Below, piece by piece: positions 1 through 6,845 of a stretch of 19,511 bases of DNA (position 1 is its first letter; each line of letters starts with the position of its first letter). The notes under the pieces are model-generated. The model did no database searches, was not told where the DNA came from, and was given only the letters and a program-made list of their open reading frames with translations. The DNA is from an uncultured Paracoccus sp. (GTDB lineage: Bacteria > Pseudomonadota > Alphaproteobacteria > Rhodobacterales > Rhodobacteraceae): positions 1 to 19,511 of the forward strand of contig CAKTBJ010000044.1 of NCBI GenBank assembly GCA_934533075.1, in the 5' to 3' direction. Both the position numbers and the translations under genes were made by a program.

Positions 1-58
1 GCCCTCCGCCGCGCCGCCGCCGGCGGGTGATGCGGCGGCGCGCGCCGGCCGGGCCGAG

Positions 59-688
59 GTGACCGCGCGGCGCGGCGGCAATACCCGCCCGGCGCTGCGC
101 GTCGTGGATGCGCGCCCGATGGAGGAGCGCACCCGCCCGCCCTCGACCGCCCTGCGCTGCCCGACCCCGTGGGCGCTTTATCGCCAGATCCCCGAGATCG
201 GCAGCCTGACCATGCAGCGCCCGCGCGAGGAGGAGGACGGGCTGGAATTCCTGCTGCGCCTGCGGGCCTCGACCACGCCGGAGGAGGGTGTGACCTATAC
301 CGCCTTCGCCGCCCTGCCGGAGCGCGCGGCGGGCTGGGCCTATGAATGCCTGCGCGCGATGGCGGAATACCTCAACCCGATGGAGCGCCCGATGCTGGAG
401 CTGATCGCCGGCTGGCTGGCCAATCCGCACACGCCGATGCGCCACCGGGTGATGCGCGAGGCGCTTTATGCCCCCTCGCGCAGCCCCTCGGTGCTGCTGG
501 GGCTGGCGGTGGGCTGGTCCTCGGGTGGACCTGCGCCCAACGACCCGCTGGCCGCGCCGGTCTGGCGCACCCCGCAGGCGATCAACAGCGCCGTGCTGTC
601 CTGCCTGGCCCGCGCCGACCTGAACCGCCGCCCGGTCTTCCTGGCGCGGTTCATCGACATGGCCCAACCCCTGTTCCGCGATCATTGA
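59..688 (+). CDS. DUF6931-like T6SS-associated protein (start uncertain, possibly 5' partial)
   Basis: A 209-residue protein counted from the GTG at 59. I recognise no enzyme motif. It resembles the small helical DUF6931-type proteins encoded next to FHA-domain genes in type VI secretion clusters. The family pattern around 'ALPxReAVWWAc' appears here as LPERAAGWAYECLRAM (about residues 87-102), followed by a W-x-x-N/P...R..A segment and a GWSSGG stretch near residue 152. The first 30 residues are Arg/Pro-rich and probably disordered. No signal peptide or membrane segment is visible. The start is unsettled. The frame stays open to base 2 with no other start codon, and the GTG at 59 has no properly spaced Shine-Dalgarno sequence. 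An ATG at 119 is an alternative, and the gene may begin before the window. It ends 6 bp before tagH, so it is probably cotranscribed. Family membership is inferred from memory of the pattern; the exact function is unknown. Confidence 0.6.
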   Translation: MTARRGGNTRPALRVVDARPMEERTRPPSTALRCPTPWALYRQIPEIGSLTMQRPREEEDGLEFLLRLRASTTPEEGVTYTAFAALPERAAGWAYECLRAMAEYLNPMERPMLELIAGWLANPHTPMRHRVMREALYAPSRSPSVLLGLAVGWSSGGPAPNDPLAAPVWRTPQAINSAVLSCLARADLNRRPVFLARFIDMAQPLFRDH

Positions 689-694
689 GCCGCC

Positions 695-2035
695 ATGAGC
701 CTGACCCTGCATATCGAGAATTTCCACCAGCTCGACGACGGCGGCGCGGTCAGCGTCGAGGTGCCGCCCGGCGGGATCTCGGTCGGGCGGGGCGCGGGCA
801 TGGGCTGGGTGCTGCCCGATGTCAGCCGGCACATCTCAAGCCATCATTTCGACATCAGCTTCGACGGCAATGCGTGGTGGCTGCGCGACCTGTCCACCAA
901 CGGCACCTTCCTGCACGGGCAGCGTTATCGGCTGGACGGGCCGCACCGGCTGGCGCATGGCGACCGCTTCCAGGTCGGGCAATACGTGATCGTGGCGCTG
1001 ATCGGGCAGGGGGCGCAGGCCCAGCCGCAGGCGCCGATGTCGCCGGCCTCGTTCCCCGATTTCGGCGCCGCCGCCTCGATGCCCGAGGACGACCCCTGGG
1101 CGGTCGCCGGCACCGGCCTGCCGGTGGCGATCGACCCGCTGCCGCAGGCGCCCGCCCGGCGCGGCCCGGATTTCGCCGAGGAGTTCATCGCCACGCCGGC
1201 GCATTTCGCCCCGCCCCCGGCGCCGGCACCCGCTGCCGTGCCGCAGGCCATGCCGGCGCATCCTTTCGCGGCGGCGCCGGCCCAGCCGCCCGCCCCCCCG
1301 CCCGCCGCGCCGCCGCCGGTGGCGGCGCCGGTCACGGCGGACATCTTCCTGCGCGCCTTTTGCAGCGGGGCCGGCCTGCCCGCGGACCTGTTCGCGGACA
1401 TGCCCGCCGACGCCCTGGCCCGCAGCCTGGGCGAGGCGATGCGCCATGTCGCGCATGAGGTGATGCTGTCCTTGCAGGACCGCGCCGCCACCAAGCAGTT
1501 CGCCCTGGCGGGAGAGCGCACCATGCGCGGCGCCACCGACAACAACCCGCTGAAATTCCTGCCCGATGCCGAGCAGGCCATCGAGGCCATGTTCCTGCGC
1601 CCCCGCGCCGGCTTTCAGGCCGGGCCGGCCGGGCTGGAGGATGCGCTGAAGGACCTGCGCCTGCATCAGGCGGCGGTCTTCGCCGCGCTGCAGCCGGCGC
1701 TGGCGAAGCTGCTGGGCGACCTGGCGCCCGAAAAGATCGAGGCCGAGGCCGAGACGGGGGGCGTGCGTCTCGGCTCGAACCGCCGGGCGCGGGCCTGGGA
1801 GATCTTCGTCCAGCGATGGGACAGCAAGAGTGCCGGCCACGACAACGGCATCCTCGACGAGTTCCTGAAGCATTTCTCCGCCAGCTATCGCGAGGTGATC
1901 GCGCGCGCGCAGGGGGGCGCCATGCCCCTGGACCCGCCGCCGCGCCCGCCGCCGGTGCTGACGCCCGTGCCCAGCGCCCCGATGCCGGAGGTGGGGGCGG
2001 AGCGGCCCGAGGGAACCAGCGGCAAGGGCACCTGA
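695..2035 (+). CDS. tagH: Type VI secretion-associated FHA domain protein TagH
   Basis: A 446-residue cytoplasmic protein with an N-terminal forkhead-associated domain (about residues 25-100). The phosphothreonine-binding signature residues are all present: G31-R32, S48-x-x-H51 and N69-G70 within DLSTNGTF. A Pro/Ala-rich flexible linker (about 105-213) joins it to a C-terminal domain (about 214-415) typical of T6SS TagH/Fha proteins, with the segments FLRAFCSGAGL and NNPLKFLPDAEQA. A Pro-rich tail follows. In characterised systems such proteins bind a phosphorylated partner in the PpkA/PppA threonine-phosphorylation pathway and promote T6SS assembly. No kinase or phosphatase gene is in this window, so that link is inferred only. 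The gene starts 6 bp after its upstream neighbour and ends 12 bp before tssA, consistent with one operon. Confidence 0.93.
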   Translation: MSLTLHIENFHQLDDGGAVSVEVPPGGISVGRGAGMGWVLPDVSRHISSHHFDISFDGNAWWLRDLSTNGTFLHGQRYRLDGPHRLAHGDRFQVGQYVIVALIGQGAQAQPQAPMSPASFPDFGAAASMPEDDPWAVAGTGLPVAIDPLPQAPARRGPDFAEEFIATPAHFAPPPAPAPAAVPQAMPAHPFAAAPAQPPAPPPAAPPPVAAPVTADIFLRAFCSGAGLPADLFADMPADALARSLGEAMRHVAHEVMLSLQDRAATKQFALAGERTMRGATDNNPLKFLPDAEQAIEAMFLRPRAGFQAGPAGLEDALKDLRLHQAAVFAALQPALAKLLGDLAPEKIEAEAETGGVRLGSNRRARAWEIFVQRWDSKSAGHDNGILDEFLKHFSASYREVIARAQGGAMPLDPPPRPPPVLTPVPSAPMPEVGAERPEGTSGKGT

Positions 2036-2047
2036 CAGGAGGCGGCG

Positions 2048-3403
2048 ATGAAACTGGACTGGCTGCTCGACCCCATCGGCGAGGACGCCCCATGCGGTCC
2101 CGATCTGGAGCGCGAGGACGACGAGGCCTTCGTCGATTACTACTATGAGGCCGAATCCCGCATGCCGGAGCGGTATTTCACCCCCGGCATCACCGGCGGC
2201 CGCGACGGGCGCGAAGGCTCCGAGGACCGGCTGTTCGACCCGCGCAGCATCGACCTGCCGCGCGAGACCGGGGTGATCACCGGCCTGCTGAAACGCTCGC
2301 GCGATCTGCGGCTGCTGTCGCTGCTGGCGCGGTTCCAGATCCTCGCCGGCAAGGCGGGCGATTTCGCCGACAGCGTGGAGGCGATGGCCGGGCTGCTGGA
2401 AACCTTCCCGCAGGCGGTGCATCCCGATACGTCCTCGGGGGCCTCGGACCGGCGCGGGGCGCTGGACGGGCTGGCCAGCCAGCCGGCGGTGGTCTCGGCC
2501 TTGCAGCATCTGGGGCTGCTGGAGCAGGCCACGGTCTCGCTGCGGCTGTATCAGGTGGCGACGGGGCAGGTTCCGGCGCGCGCCGGCGAGGACGGGCTGG
2601 AGGCGGGGGCGATGGTCTCGGCCATCCGCCATCCGGGCGCGGCGGCCGAGGTGGCGCGGCTGCATGATGCGCTGGCGCGGGCCATCGGGGCCATGACCCG
2701 GATCGAGCGGCAGGTCAGGAAGCCCGAGGCGGGCGCGTTCTCGGTCGACCTGTCGGCGCCGGTCAGGATGATGCGCGACATCCAGGCGCTGATCGCGCAG
2801 GGGCGCCCGGACTTGCAGGTGACCGCCGATGCCGCGCCGGAACCCGCGCCGGCGACCGAGCCGGAACCCGAGGCCGGGCCGGCCACCGCCGCGCCTTCGC
2901 CCGTGGCACCCGCCAACCCGGCCGTGCCGGCCATCGCCGTGGCCAGCCGCGCCGAGGCCCGCGCCCGGCTGATGGCGGCGGAGGCGTGGCTGGCGCGCGC
3001 GGAACCCTCGTCGCCGGCGCTGCTGCTGGTGGTGCAGGCGCGGCTGCTGATCGGCAAGCCGCTGATCGAGGCGCTGGAGACCCTGATGCCCGCCGATGCG
3101 CCGCGCGCGGTGATCGCCTTCTCGCCCGACAGCGGCTTCGCGCTGCCGATGGAGCGGCTGCGCGCCCTGACCGGCGCCGCCACCCCCGATCCCGAGCCGG
3201 AGCCGGACCCCGCCGGCATCGCCACCCCGCCCCTGCGCGACCGCGCGGCGCTGTCGGCGGAACTGGCGGCGCTGGAGGGCTGGTTCCGGGGCGCCGAGCC
3301 GGCCAGCCCGATCCCGATTCTGCTGGCGCGGGCGCGGACTTTCCTGGATCGTGGCTTCGAGTCGATCCTGTCGGAAATCATCCCGCGCGCGACACAACCG
3401 TAA
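2048..3403 (+). CDS. tssA: T6SS assembly protein TssA (ImpA N-terminal domain)
   Basis: A 451-residue protein of the TssA family, which acts at the baseplate and at the distal end of the growing tail to coordinate tube and sheath polymerisation. The N-terminal ImpA domain is clear: WLLDPIGEDAPCGPDLE near residues 5-21, then KRSRDLRLLSLLAR and a FPQAVHPD segment. The C-terminal part is unusual. The family's terminal module (acidic/helical lead, E-P-x-S-P, then a hydrophobic helix ending in a Pro) occurs twice, at residues 301-348 and 398-446. The copies are separated by a short Pro/Glu-rich linker, and another Pro/Glu/Ala-rich linker (about 262-297) precedes the first. A strong AGGAGG ribosome site (2037-2042) lies 5 nt before the ATG. 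It is followed by a 149-bp gap before tssB, so it may be the last gene of the first transcription unit. Confidence 0.92.
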   Translation: MKLDWLLDPIGEDAPCGPDLEREDDEAFVDYYYEAESRMPERYFTPGITGGRDGREGSEDRLFDPRSIDLPRETGVITGLLKRSRDLRLLSLLARFQILAGKAGDFADSVEAMAGLLETFPQAVHPDTSSGASDRRGALDGLASQPAVVSALQHLGLLEQATVSLRLYQVATGQVPARAGEDGLEAGAMVSAIRHPGAAAEVARLHDALARAIGAMTRIERQVRKPEAGAFSVDLSAPVRMMRDIQALIAQGRPDLQVTADAAPEPAPATEPEPEAGPATAAPSPVAPANPAVPAIAVASRAEARARLMAAEAWLARAEPSSPALLLVVQARLLIGKPLIEALETLMPADAPRAVIAFSPDSGFALPMERLRALTGAATPDPEPEPDPAGIATPPLRDRAALSAELAALEGWFRGAEPASPIPILLARARTFLDRGFESILSEIIPRATQP

Positions 3404-3461
3404 CGTCACAGGCCCGTTTCATTGCATTTTTCACAAGAGCCGCAGAAAAATGGATATATTC

Positions 3462-3478
3462 GTTCCCGGAGAGGGAAC
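3462..3478. repeat. Inverted repeat GTTCCC-N5-GGGAAC upstream of tssB
   Basis: Perfect 6-bp arms (3462-3467 and 3473-3478) surround a GGAGA spacer. There is no T-run afterwards, so it does not look like a terminator. Its position two bases after a TATATT element fits either an operator overlapping a start site or a short 5' leader hairpin. That role is inferred. Confidence 0.45.
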
Positions 3479-3540
3479 CGCAGGGGCCTTTCGCGCGATG
3501 TGACTGCGGCGGGTATAGAGAAACCAAACTGCCCCATCTG

Positions 3541-3547
3541 AGGAGGG
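3541..3547 (+). promoter_or_regulatory. Strong ribosome binding site of tssB
   Basis: AGGAGGG lies 5 nt before the ATG at 3553. It fixes the tssB start, although the reading frame stays open far upstream into tssA. It is near-ideal against the 16S anti-Shine-Dalgarno sequence, which suits an abundant sheath protein. Confidence 0.8.
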
Positions 3548-3552
3548 ACAAA

Positions 3553-4089
3553 ATGTCGTCGGACAAGGCAACGGATTTCATCAAGCGCAACCGCCCGCCG
3601 CGGGTGCAGATCTCCTACGAAGACCCGTATGATTCCGAGAAGATGGTGGAACTGCCCTTCGTCATGGGTGTGCTGTCGGACCTGTCCGGGAATGCCTCCA
3701 AGGTCGAGAAGCCCCCGATGGAGGAGCGCGAGTTCACCGATGTGACCTCGGCCACGCTGGACAGCTACATGAATTCGGTCTCGCCCGGCCTCAGCTTCAA
3801 TGTCGAGAACAAGCTGGGCACCGGCGAGGGCAGGCTGGGGATCGAGCTGGAATTCCACAAGATGGACGACCTCGGCCCGGCCTCGATCGCGCGGCAGGTG
3901 CCGGCGCTGCGCAAACTGCTGGAGGCGCGCCAGCACCTGGCCAACCTGCAACGCTACATGAACGCCAAGCCCAAGGCGCAGGAGGAAATCCGGCGGCTGC
4001 TGAACGACCCGGAACTGATGGCCGCCCTGGCCGAGCGCGAAGCGCGCGCCGAGGCGGATGCCGAGGCCGGCGAGCAGAAGGAAGACTGA
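3553..4089 (+). CDS. tssB: T6SS contractile sheath small subunit TssB (VipA)
   Basis: A 178-residue cytoplasmic protein. TssB pairs with TssC to form the contractile sheath around the Hcp tube. The family hallmark is near the N-terminus: RPPRVQISYE (residues 14-23), then ELPFVMGVLSDLSG (about 33-46). It is followed by RxFxD/V-like EREFTDV and the helical segment QVPALRKLLEARQHLANLQ. The C-terminal tail is highly charged (Glu/Ala/Lys), as in the family. The length is close to the usual 160-180 residues. The start is set by the strong AGGAGGG site. The stop is one base before the tssC ATG, indicating translational coupling of the two sheath subunits. Confidence 0.96.
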   Translation: MSSDKATDFIKRNRPPRVQISYEDPYDSEKMVELPFVMGVLSDLSGNASKVEKPPMEEREFTDVTSATLDSYMNSVSPGLSFNVENKLGTGEGRLGIELEFHKMDDLGPASIARQVPALRKLLEARQHLANLQRYMNAKPKAQEEIRRLLNDPELMAALAEREARAEADAEAGEQKED

Positions 4090-4090
4090 G

Positions 4091-5578
4091 ATGGCCGAGC
4101 AGCAGCAGGTCGCAACCGAACGCAACGCACTGGCCGAGCTGGACGAATTTTCGGACATGCTGCGCCAGACCATCAAGCCGCGCACCGAGCGGGCCGCGGA
4201 AGAGGTGGACAATGCCGTGGTCGCGCTGGCGCGCGAGGCGCTGGGCGACCAGACCCTGATCGCCGAGGACGTGATCGACACCATCGGCGCCATGCTGGCC
4301 CGGATCGACGCCAAGCTGTCGGACCAGATCAACGCCATCATGCATCACGAGACCTTCCAGCAGCTGGAATCCTCCTGGCTGGGCCTGGCCTATACGATCA
4401 ACCATTCCGAGACCGACTCGACCCTGCGGGTCAAGGTGATGAACGCCTCGAAATCGGAATTGCAGCGGATGATGCGCCGCTTTCCCGGTGCGAAATGGGA
4501 CAAGTCGCCGCTGCACCAGCGGGTTTATGAATCGGAATTCGGCACGCTGGGCGGCAAGCCCTTCGGCGCCATCGTCGGCGACTATTATTTCGATCACACC
4601 CCGGCCGATGTGGCGCTGCTGCGCGACCTGTCCAAGGTGGCGGCGGCGGCGCATGCGCCCTTCCTCGCCGCGGCCGGGCCGGCGCTGCTGGGGCTGGACA
4701 ACTGGTCGGAGCTGGGCGTGCCCCCGGACCTGTCGGAGATCTTCGACCTGCCGGAATATGCCGACTGGAACGCCATGCGCGACAGCCAGAACAGCCGCTA
4801 TCTGGCCCTGGTTGCCCCGCGCGTGCTGGCCCGCAGCCCCTACGGCCAGGCCAGCGGCATCACCGTCGAGGAATTCGGCTTCGAGGAGGAGACCGACGGC
4901 CATGACGGCGGCAAATACGCCTGGATGAATGCCGCCCATGCGATGGCGGCGAACATCAACCGCGCGCACAAGGAATTCGGCTGGACGGTGCAGATCCGCG
5001 GCGTGCAGTCGGGCGGCGAGGTGCTGGACCTGCCCACCCCGGTCTTCGAGACCGGCGAAGGCACCAAGGAGACCAAGATCCCCACCGAGGTCTCGATCAC
5101 CGACCGCCGCGAGGGCGAGCTGTCGAAGGCCGGCCTGATCGGGCTGGTGCATCGCAAGCACACCAACAAGGCCGCCTTCATCGGCGCCCAGACCCTCTAC
5201 CGGCCGAAGAAATACGTCGACGATCTGGCGACGGCCTCCGACAACATGTCGGCGCGGCTGCCCTATATCTTCGCCGTGTCGCGCTTCAGCCATTATCTGA
5301 AATGCATGGTGCGCGACAAGATCGGGCAAAGCCCCGACCGGACCCAGTTGCAGAACTCGTTGCAGACCTGGATCAACAAATACGTCGCCGCCAACCCCGA
5401 AAGCGCCAGCGAGAAGGAAAAGGCCAAGAAGCCCCTGGCCGGCGCACGGGTCGAGGTGGTCGAGGACGAGGAAAACCCCGGCTACTACATGGGCAAGTTC
5501 TTCCTCAAGCCGCATTTCCAGCTGGAAGGCATGGATATCGGCATGAGCCTCGTTTCGAAATTGCCCAAGGGCAAGTGA
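4091..5578 (+). CDS. tssC: T6SS contractile sheath large subunit TssC (VipB)
   Basis: A 495-residue protein, the normal size for the large sheath subunit. Family landmarks in order are: LESSWLGLAYTINHSE (about residues 95-110), the KVMNASKSEL segment, AIVGDYYFDH, the YGQASGITVEEFGFEEE region, WMNAAHAMAANINRA, RFSHYLKCMVRDKIG, and a C-terminal block ENPGYYMGKFFLKPHFQLEG that forms the sheath handshake and ClpV-facing part in known structures. The frame is open a little further upstream (ATG at 4058 inside tssB). The ATG at 4091, one base after the tssB stop, aligns with the family N-terminus and is preferred. No defect is visible. A 33-bp gap separates it from hcp. Confidence 0.97.
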   Translation: MAEQQQVATERNALAELDEFSDMLRQTIKPRTERAAEEVDNAVVALAREALGDQTLIAEDVIDTIGAMLARIDAKLSDQINAIMHHETFQQLESSWLGLAYTINHSETDSTLRVKVMNASKSELQRMMRRFPGAKWDKSPLHQRVYESEFGTLGGKPFGAIVGDYYFDHTPADVALLRDLSKVAAAAHAPFLAAAGPALLGLDNWSELGVPPDLSEIFDLPEYADWNAMRDSQNSRYLALVAPRVLARSPYGQASGITVEEFGFEEETDGHDGGKYAWMNAAHAMAANINRAHKEFGWTVQIRGVQSGGEVLDLPTPVFETGEGTKETKIPTEVSITDRREGELSKAGLIGLVHRKHTNKAAFIGAQTLYRPKKYVDDLATASDNMSARLPYIFAVSRFSHYLKCMVRDKIGQSPDRTQLQNSLQTWINKYVAANPESASEKEKAKKPLAGARVEVVEDEENPGYYMGKFFLKPHFQLEGMDIGMSLVSKLPKGK

Positions 5579-5611
5579 CTTCCAACCGCCACCACATGAG
5601 GAGCGCAAATC

Positions 5612-6109
5612 ATGGCTGTTGATATCTTCCTGAAACTTTCCAACAACATCCGGGGCGAGTCCCAGGACGCCACCTATAAGGACAACATCGACGTTCTCGC
5701 CTGGAGCTGGGGCATGAGCCAGTCGGGCACCACCCATATGGGTCCGGGCGGCGGCGGCGGCAAAGTCTCGGTGCAGGACCTGAACATCAACAAATATGTC
5801 GACCTGTCGTCGAACGACCTGATCAAGCGTTGCGCCAACGGTGCCCATATCGACGAGGGCGAGCTGATCGTGCGCAAGTCGGGCGGCGACAACCCGGTCG
5901 AGTATTTCCGCATCAAGATGAAGCAGATCCTGGTCAGCAGCTACTCCACCGGCGGCGCCAAGGACGGTCTGGACCGCGTGCAGGAATCGCTGACGCTGAA
6001 CTTCCGCGCCTTCGAGATCACCTACACGCTTCAGGAAGCCTCGGGTGTGCCGGGCGCCGAAGCCAATACCGGCTGGGATATCGCCGAGAACAAGGAATGG
6101 AGCGCCTGA
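5612..6109 (+). CDS. hcp: T6SS tail tube protein Hcp
   Basis: A 165-residue Hcp1-family protein. Hcp hexamers stack into the inner tube that is propelled out of the cell and carries effectors. Recognisable features are the N-terminal DIFLKLSNNIRGES segment, WSWGMSQSG near residue 32, a glycine-rich loop (GPGGGGGK, about 46-53) and the beta-barrel strands EYFRIKMKQILVSSYS and VQESLTLNFRAFEITYT. There is no signal peptide, as expected. A GAGGAG ribosome site precedes the ATG. The gene has the expected position after tssC. It is followed by a 148-bp gap containing a strong hairpin, which may let hcp be expressed above the baseplate genes. No toxin domain is fused to it. Confidence 0.97.
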   Translation: MAVDIFLKLSNNIRGESQDATYKDNIDVLAWSWGMSQSGTTHMGPGGGGGKVSVQDLNINKYVDLSSNDLIKRCANGAHIDEGELIVRKSGGDNPVEYFRIKMKQILVSSYSTGGAKDGLDRVQESLTLNFRAFEITYTLQEASGVPGAEANTGWDIAENKEWSA

Positions 6110-6147
6110 GCCATCCGGCCCGGACCGCATTCCACGCGATGAAAGAC

Positions 6148-6176
6148 GGGGCCGGCGCAGGCATTGCGGCGGCCCC
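6148..6176 (+). terminator. GC-rich hairpin after hcp, possible partial terminator or mRNA stabiliser
   Basis: The stem is GGGGCCG/CGGCCCC (6148-6154 with 6170-6176), continued past one G-G mismatch by CGC/GCG, with a 7-nt loop AGGCATT. It lies 38 bp after the hcp stop. The downstream bases TGTCCTTGA are not a real T-run, so a classical intrinsic terminator is not shown. Attenuation between hcp and tssE, or 3'-end protection of hcp mRNA, is inferred. Confidence 0.5.
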
Positions 6177-6181
6177 TGTCC

Positions 6182-6209
6182 TTGACGGGCGATGGCGTTT
6201 GGGCATGTT
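6182..6209 (+). promoter_or_regulatory. Weak candidate sigma-70-type promoter before tssE
   Basis: TTGACG at 6182-6187 matches the -35 consensus at 5 of 6 positions. CATGTT at 6204-6209, after a 16-bp spacer, matches the -10 at only 3 of 6. It lies just after the hairpin and would give the baseplate genes their own transcript. It is suggestive only. Confidence 0.25.
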
Positions 6210-6257
6210 GGAGCCGTGCGGATCGCGTGGCGCGCGAAGGCTGACCGGGGGACGAGG

Positions 6258-6845
6258 ATGAGCGAGGCGGAACGGGGCGGAGCGCGTGCGGATGCCCGGC
6301 GGGCCGGGCGCCGGCAGATGTCCCTGATGCAGGTCTTCCGTGCCGCCGCCCGCAACCGCGACGGCCGCCGGCCCGCGCGGGGCGAGGGCGAGGCCGCCGA
6401 TGCGGACGTGACCCGCCGCAGCCAGCAGCGCCGCGAGGGCAGTTCGGAGACCGCCCTGCGCGCCGATCTGGCGCAGGACGTGGCCAACCTGATGAACACC
6501 GTGCGGCTGGATGCCATCGTGGACCTGTCCGACGCGCCGCGCGTGCGGAATTCCGTGGTCAATTACGGCTTTCAGGACCTGGGCAGCGTCACCCGCAGCC
6601 AGCGCACCGAGGGCGAGATCGCCGCCGCCATCCGCGAGGCGCTGATCGCGCACGAGCCGCGGCTGATCCCGGCCTCGATCGAGGTGCGGCTGCCCCAGGA
6701 CCAGAGCGAGGCCGATCACCGCCTCAGCTTCGACATCTCGGCCGAGATGATCGCCGCCCCCGCCGACATCCCGCTGGACTTCGTGGCCGAGGTCGATCTG
6801 GGCGTCGGCAAGATCCAGTTGCAGCGCCTGAAGGTCTCGACATGA
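6258..6845 (+). CDS. tssE: T6SS baseplate protein TssE (gp25-like)
   Basis: A 195-residue protein from the ATG at 6258. The conserved gp25/lysozyme-like fold of TssE occupies roughly residues 65-195. It has VANLMNT, then VVNYGFQDLGSVT (about 97-109), then AHEPRLIPASIEVRL with the family's E-P-R-L signature, and ends in strands such as LSFDISAEM and FVAEVDLG. TssE sits in the baseplate wedge with TssF and TssG and starts sheath polymerisation. The N-terminal 60 residues are Arg-rich and probably disordered. An upstream in-frame ATG (6192) and an internal one (6318) exist. 6258 is preferred because GGGGGA (6247-6252) is a suitably spaced ribosome site. It overlaps tssF by ATGA. Confidence 0.9.
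   Translation: MSEAERGGARADARRAGRRQMSLMQVFRAAARNRDGRRPARGEGEAADADVTRRSQQRREGSSETALRADLAQDVANLMNTVRLDAIVDLSDAPRVRNSVVNYGFQDLGSVTRSQRTEGEIAAAIREALIAHEPRLIPASIEVRLPQDQSEADHRLSFDISAEMIAAPADIPLDFVAEVDLGVGKIQLQRLKVST

Larger units (their letters stand above)
3404..3552 (+). promoter_or_regulatory. AT-rich gap before tssB with candidate promoter and inverted repeat
   Basis: This 149-bp gap is visibly more AT-rich than the surrounding genes. It contains a TATATT element (3455-3460) that matches the -10 consensus at 5 of 6 positions. I find no convincing -35 at 17 bp. TTGCAT at 3423-3428 is too far for that -10 but sits 17 bp from AAAAAT (3446-3451). A second weak -10 (TATAGA) lies at 3514-3519. A perfect inverted repeat, GTTCCC/GGGAAC, spans 3462-3478, just downstream of the TATATT. 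A separate promoter for tssB-tssC-hcp is inferred, with an operator-like or leader-hairpin role for the repeat. No start site is proven. Confidence 0.4.

Noticed and set aside
1050..1340. Pro/Ala-rich tandem-looking DNA in tagH as a possible repeat array
   Set aside because: It is a degenerate low-complexity linker of GCC/CCG codons inside a coding region, with no regular repeat unit.
836..3409. Long minus-strand open frame of 857 codons opposite tagH and tssA
   Set aside because: It is antisense to two well-supported T6SS genes. Its translation is Arg/Gly/His-rich with no domain pattern, typical of a frame mirrored from high-GC codon use.
3411..3426. Sigma-54-like -24/-12 promoter before tssB (GGCCCG...TTGCA)
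   Set aside because: The spacing between GG and GC is 11 rather than the strictly required 10 bases. No enhancer-binding regulator gene is in the window.
3797..6562. Minus-strand open frame of 921 codons opposite tssB-tssC-hcp-tssE
   Set aside because: It runs across four real genes and two intergenic gaps. It lacks a ribosome site and any motif.
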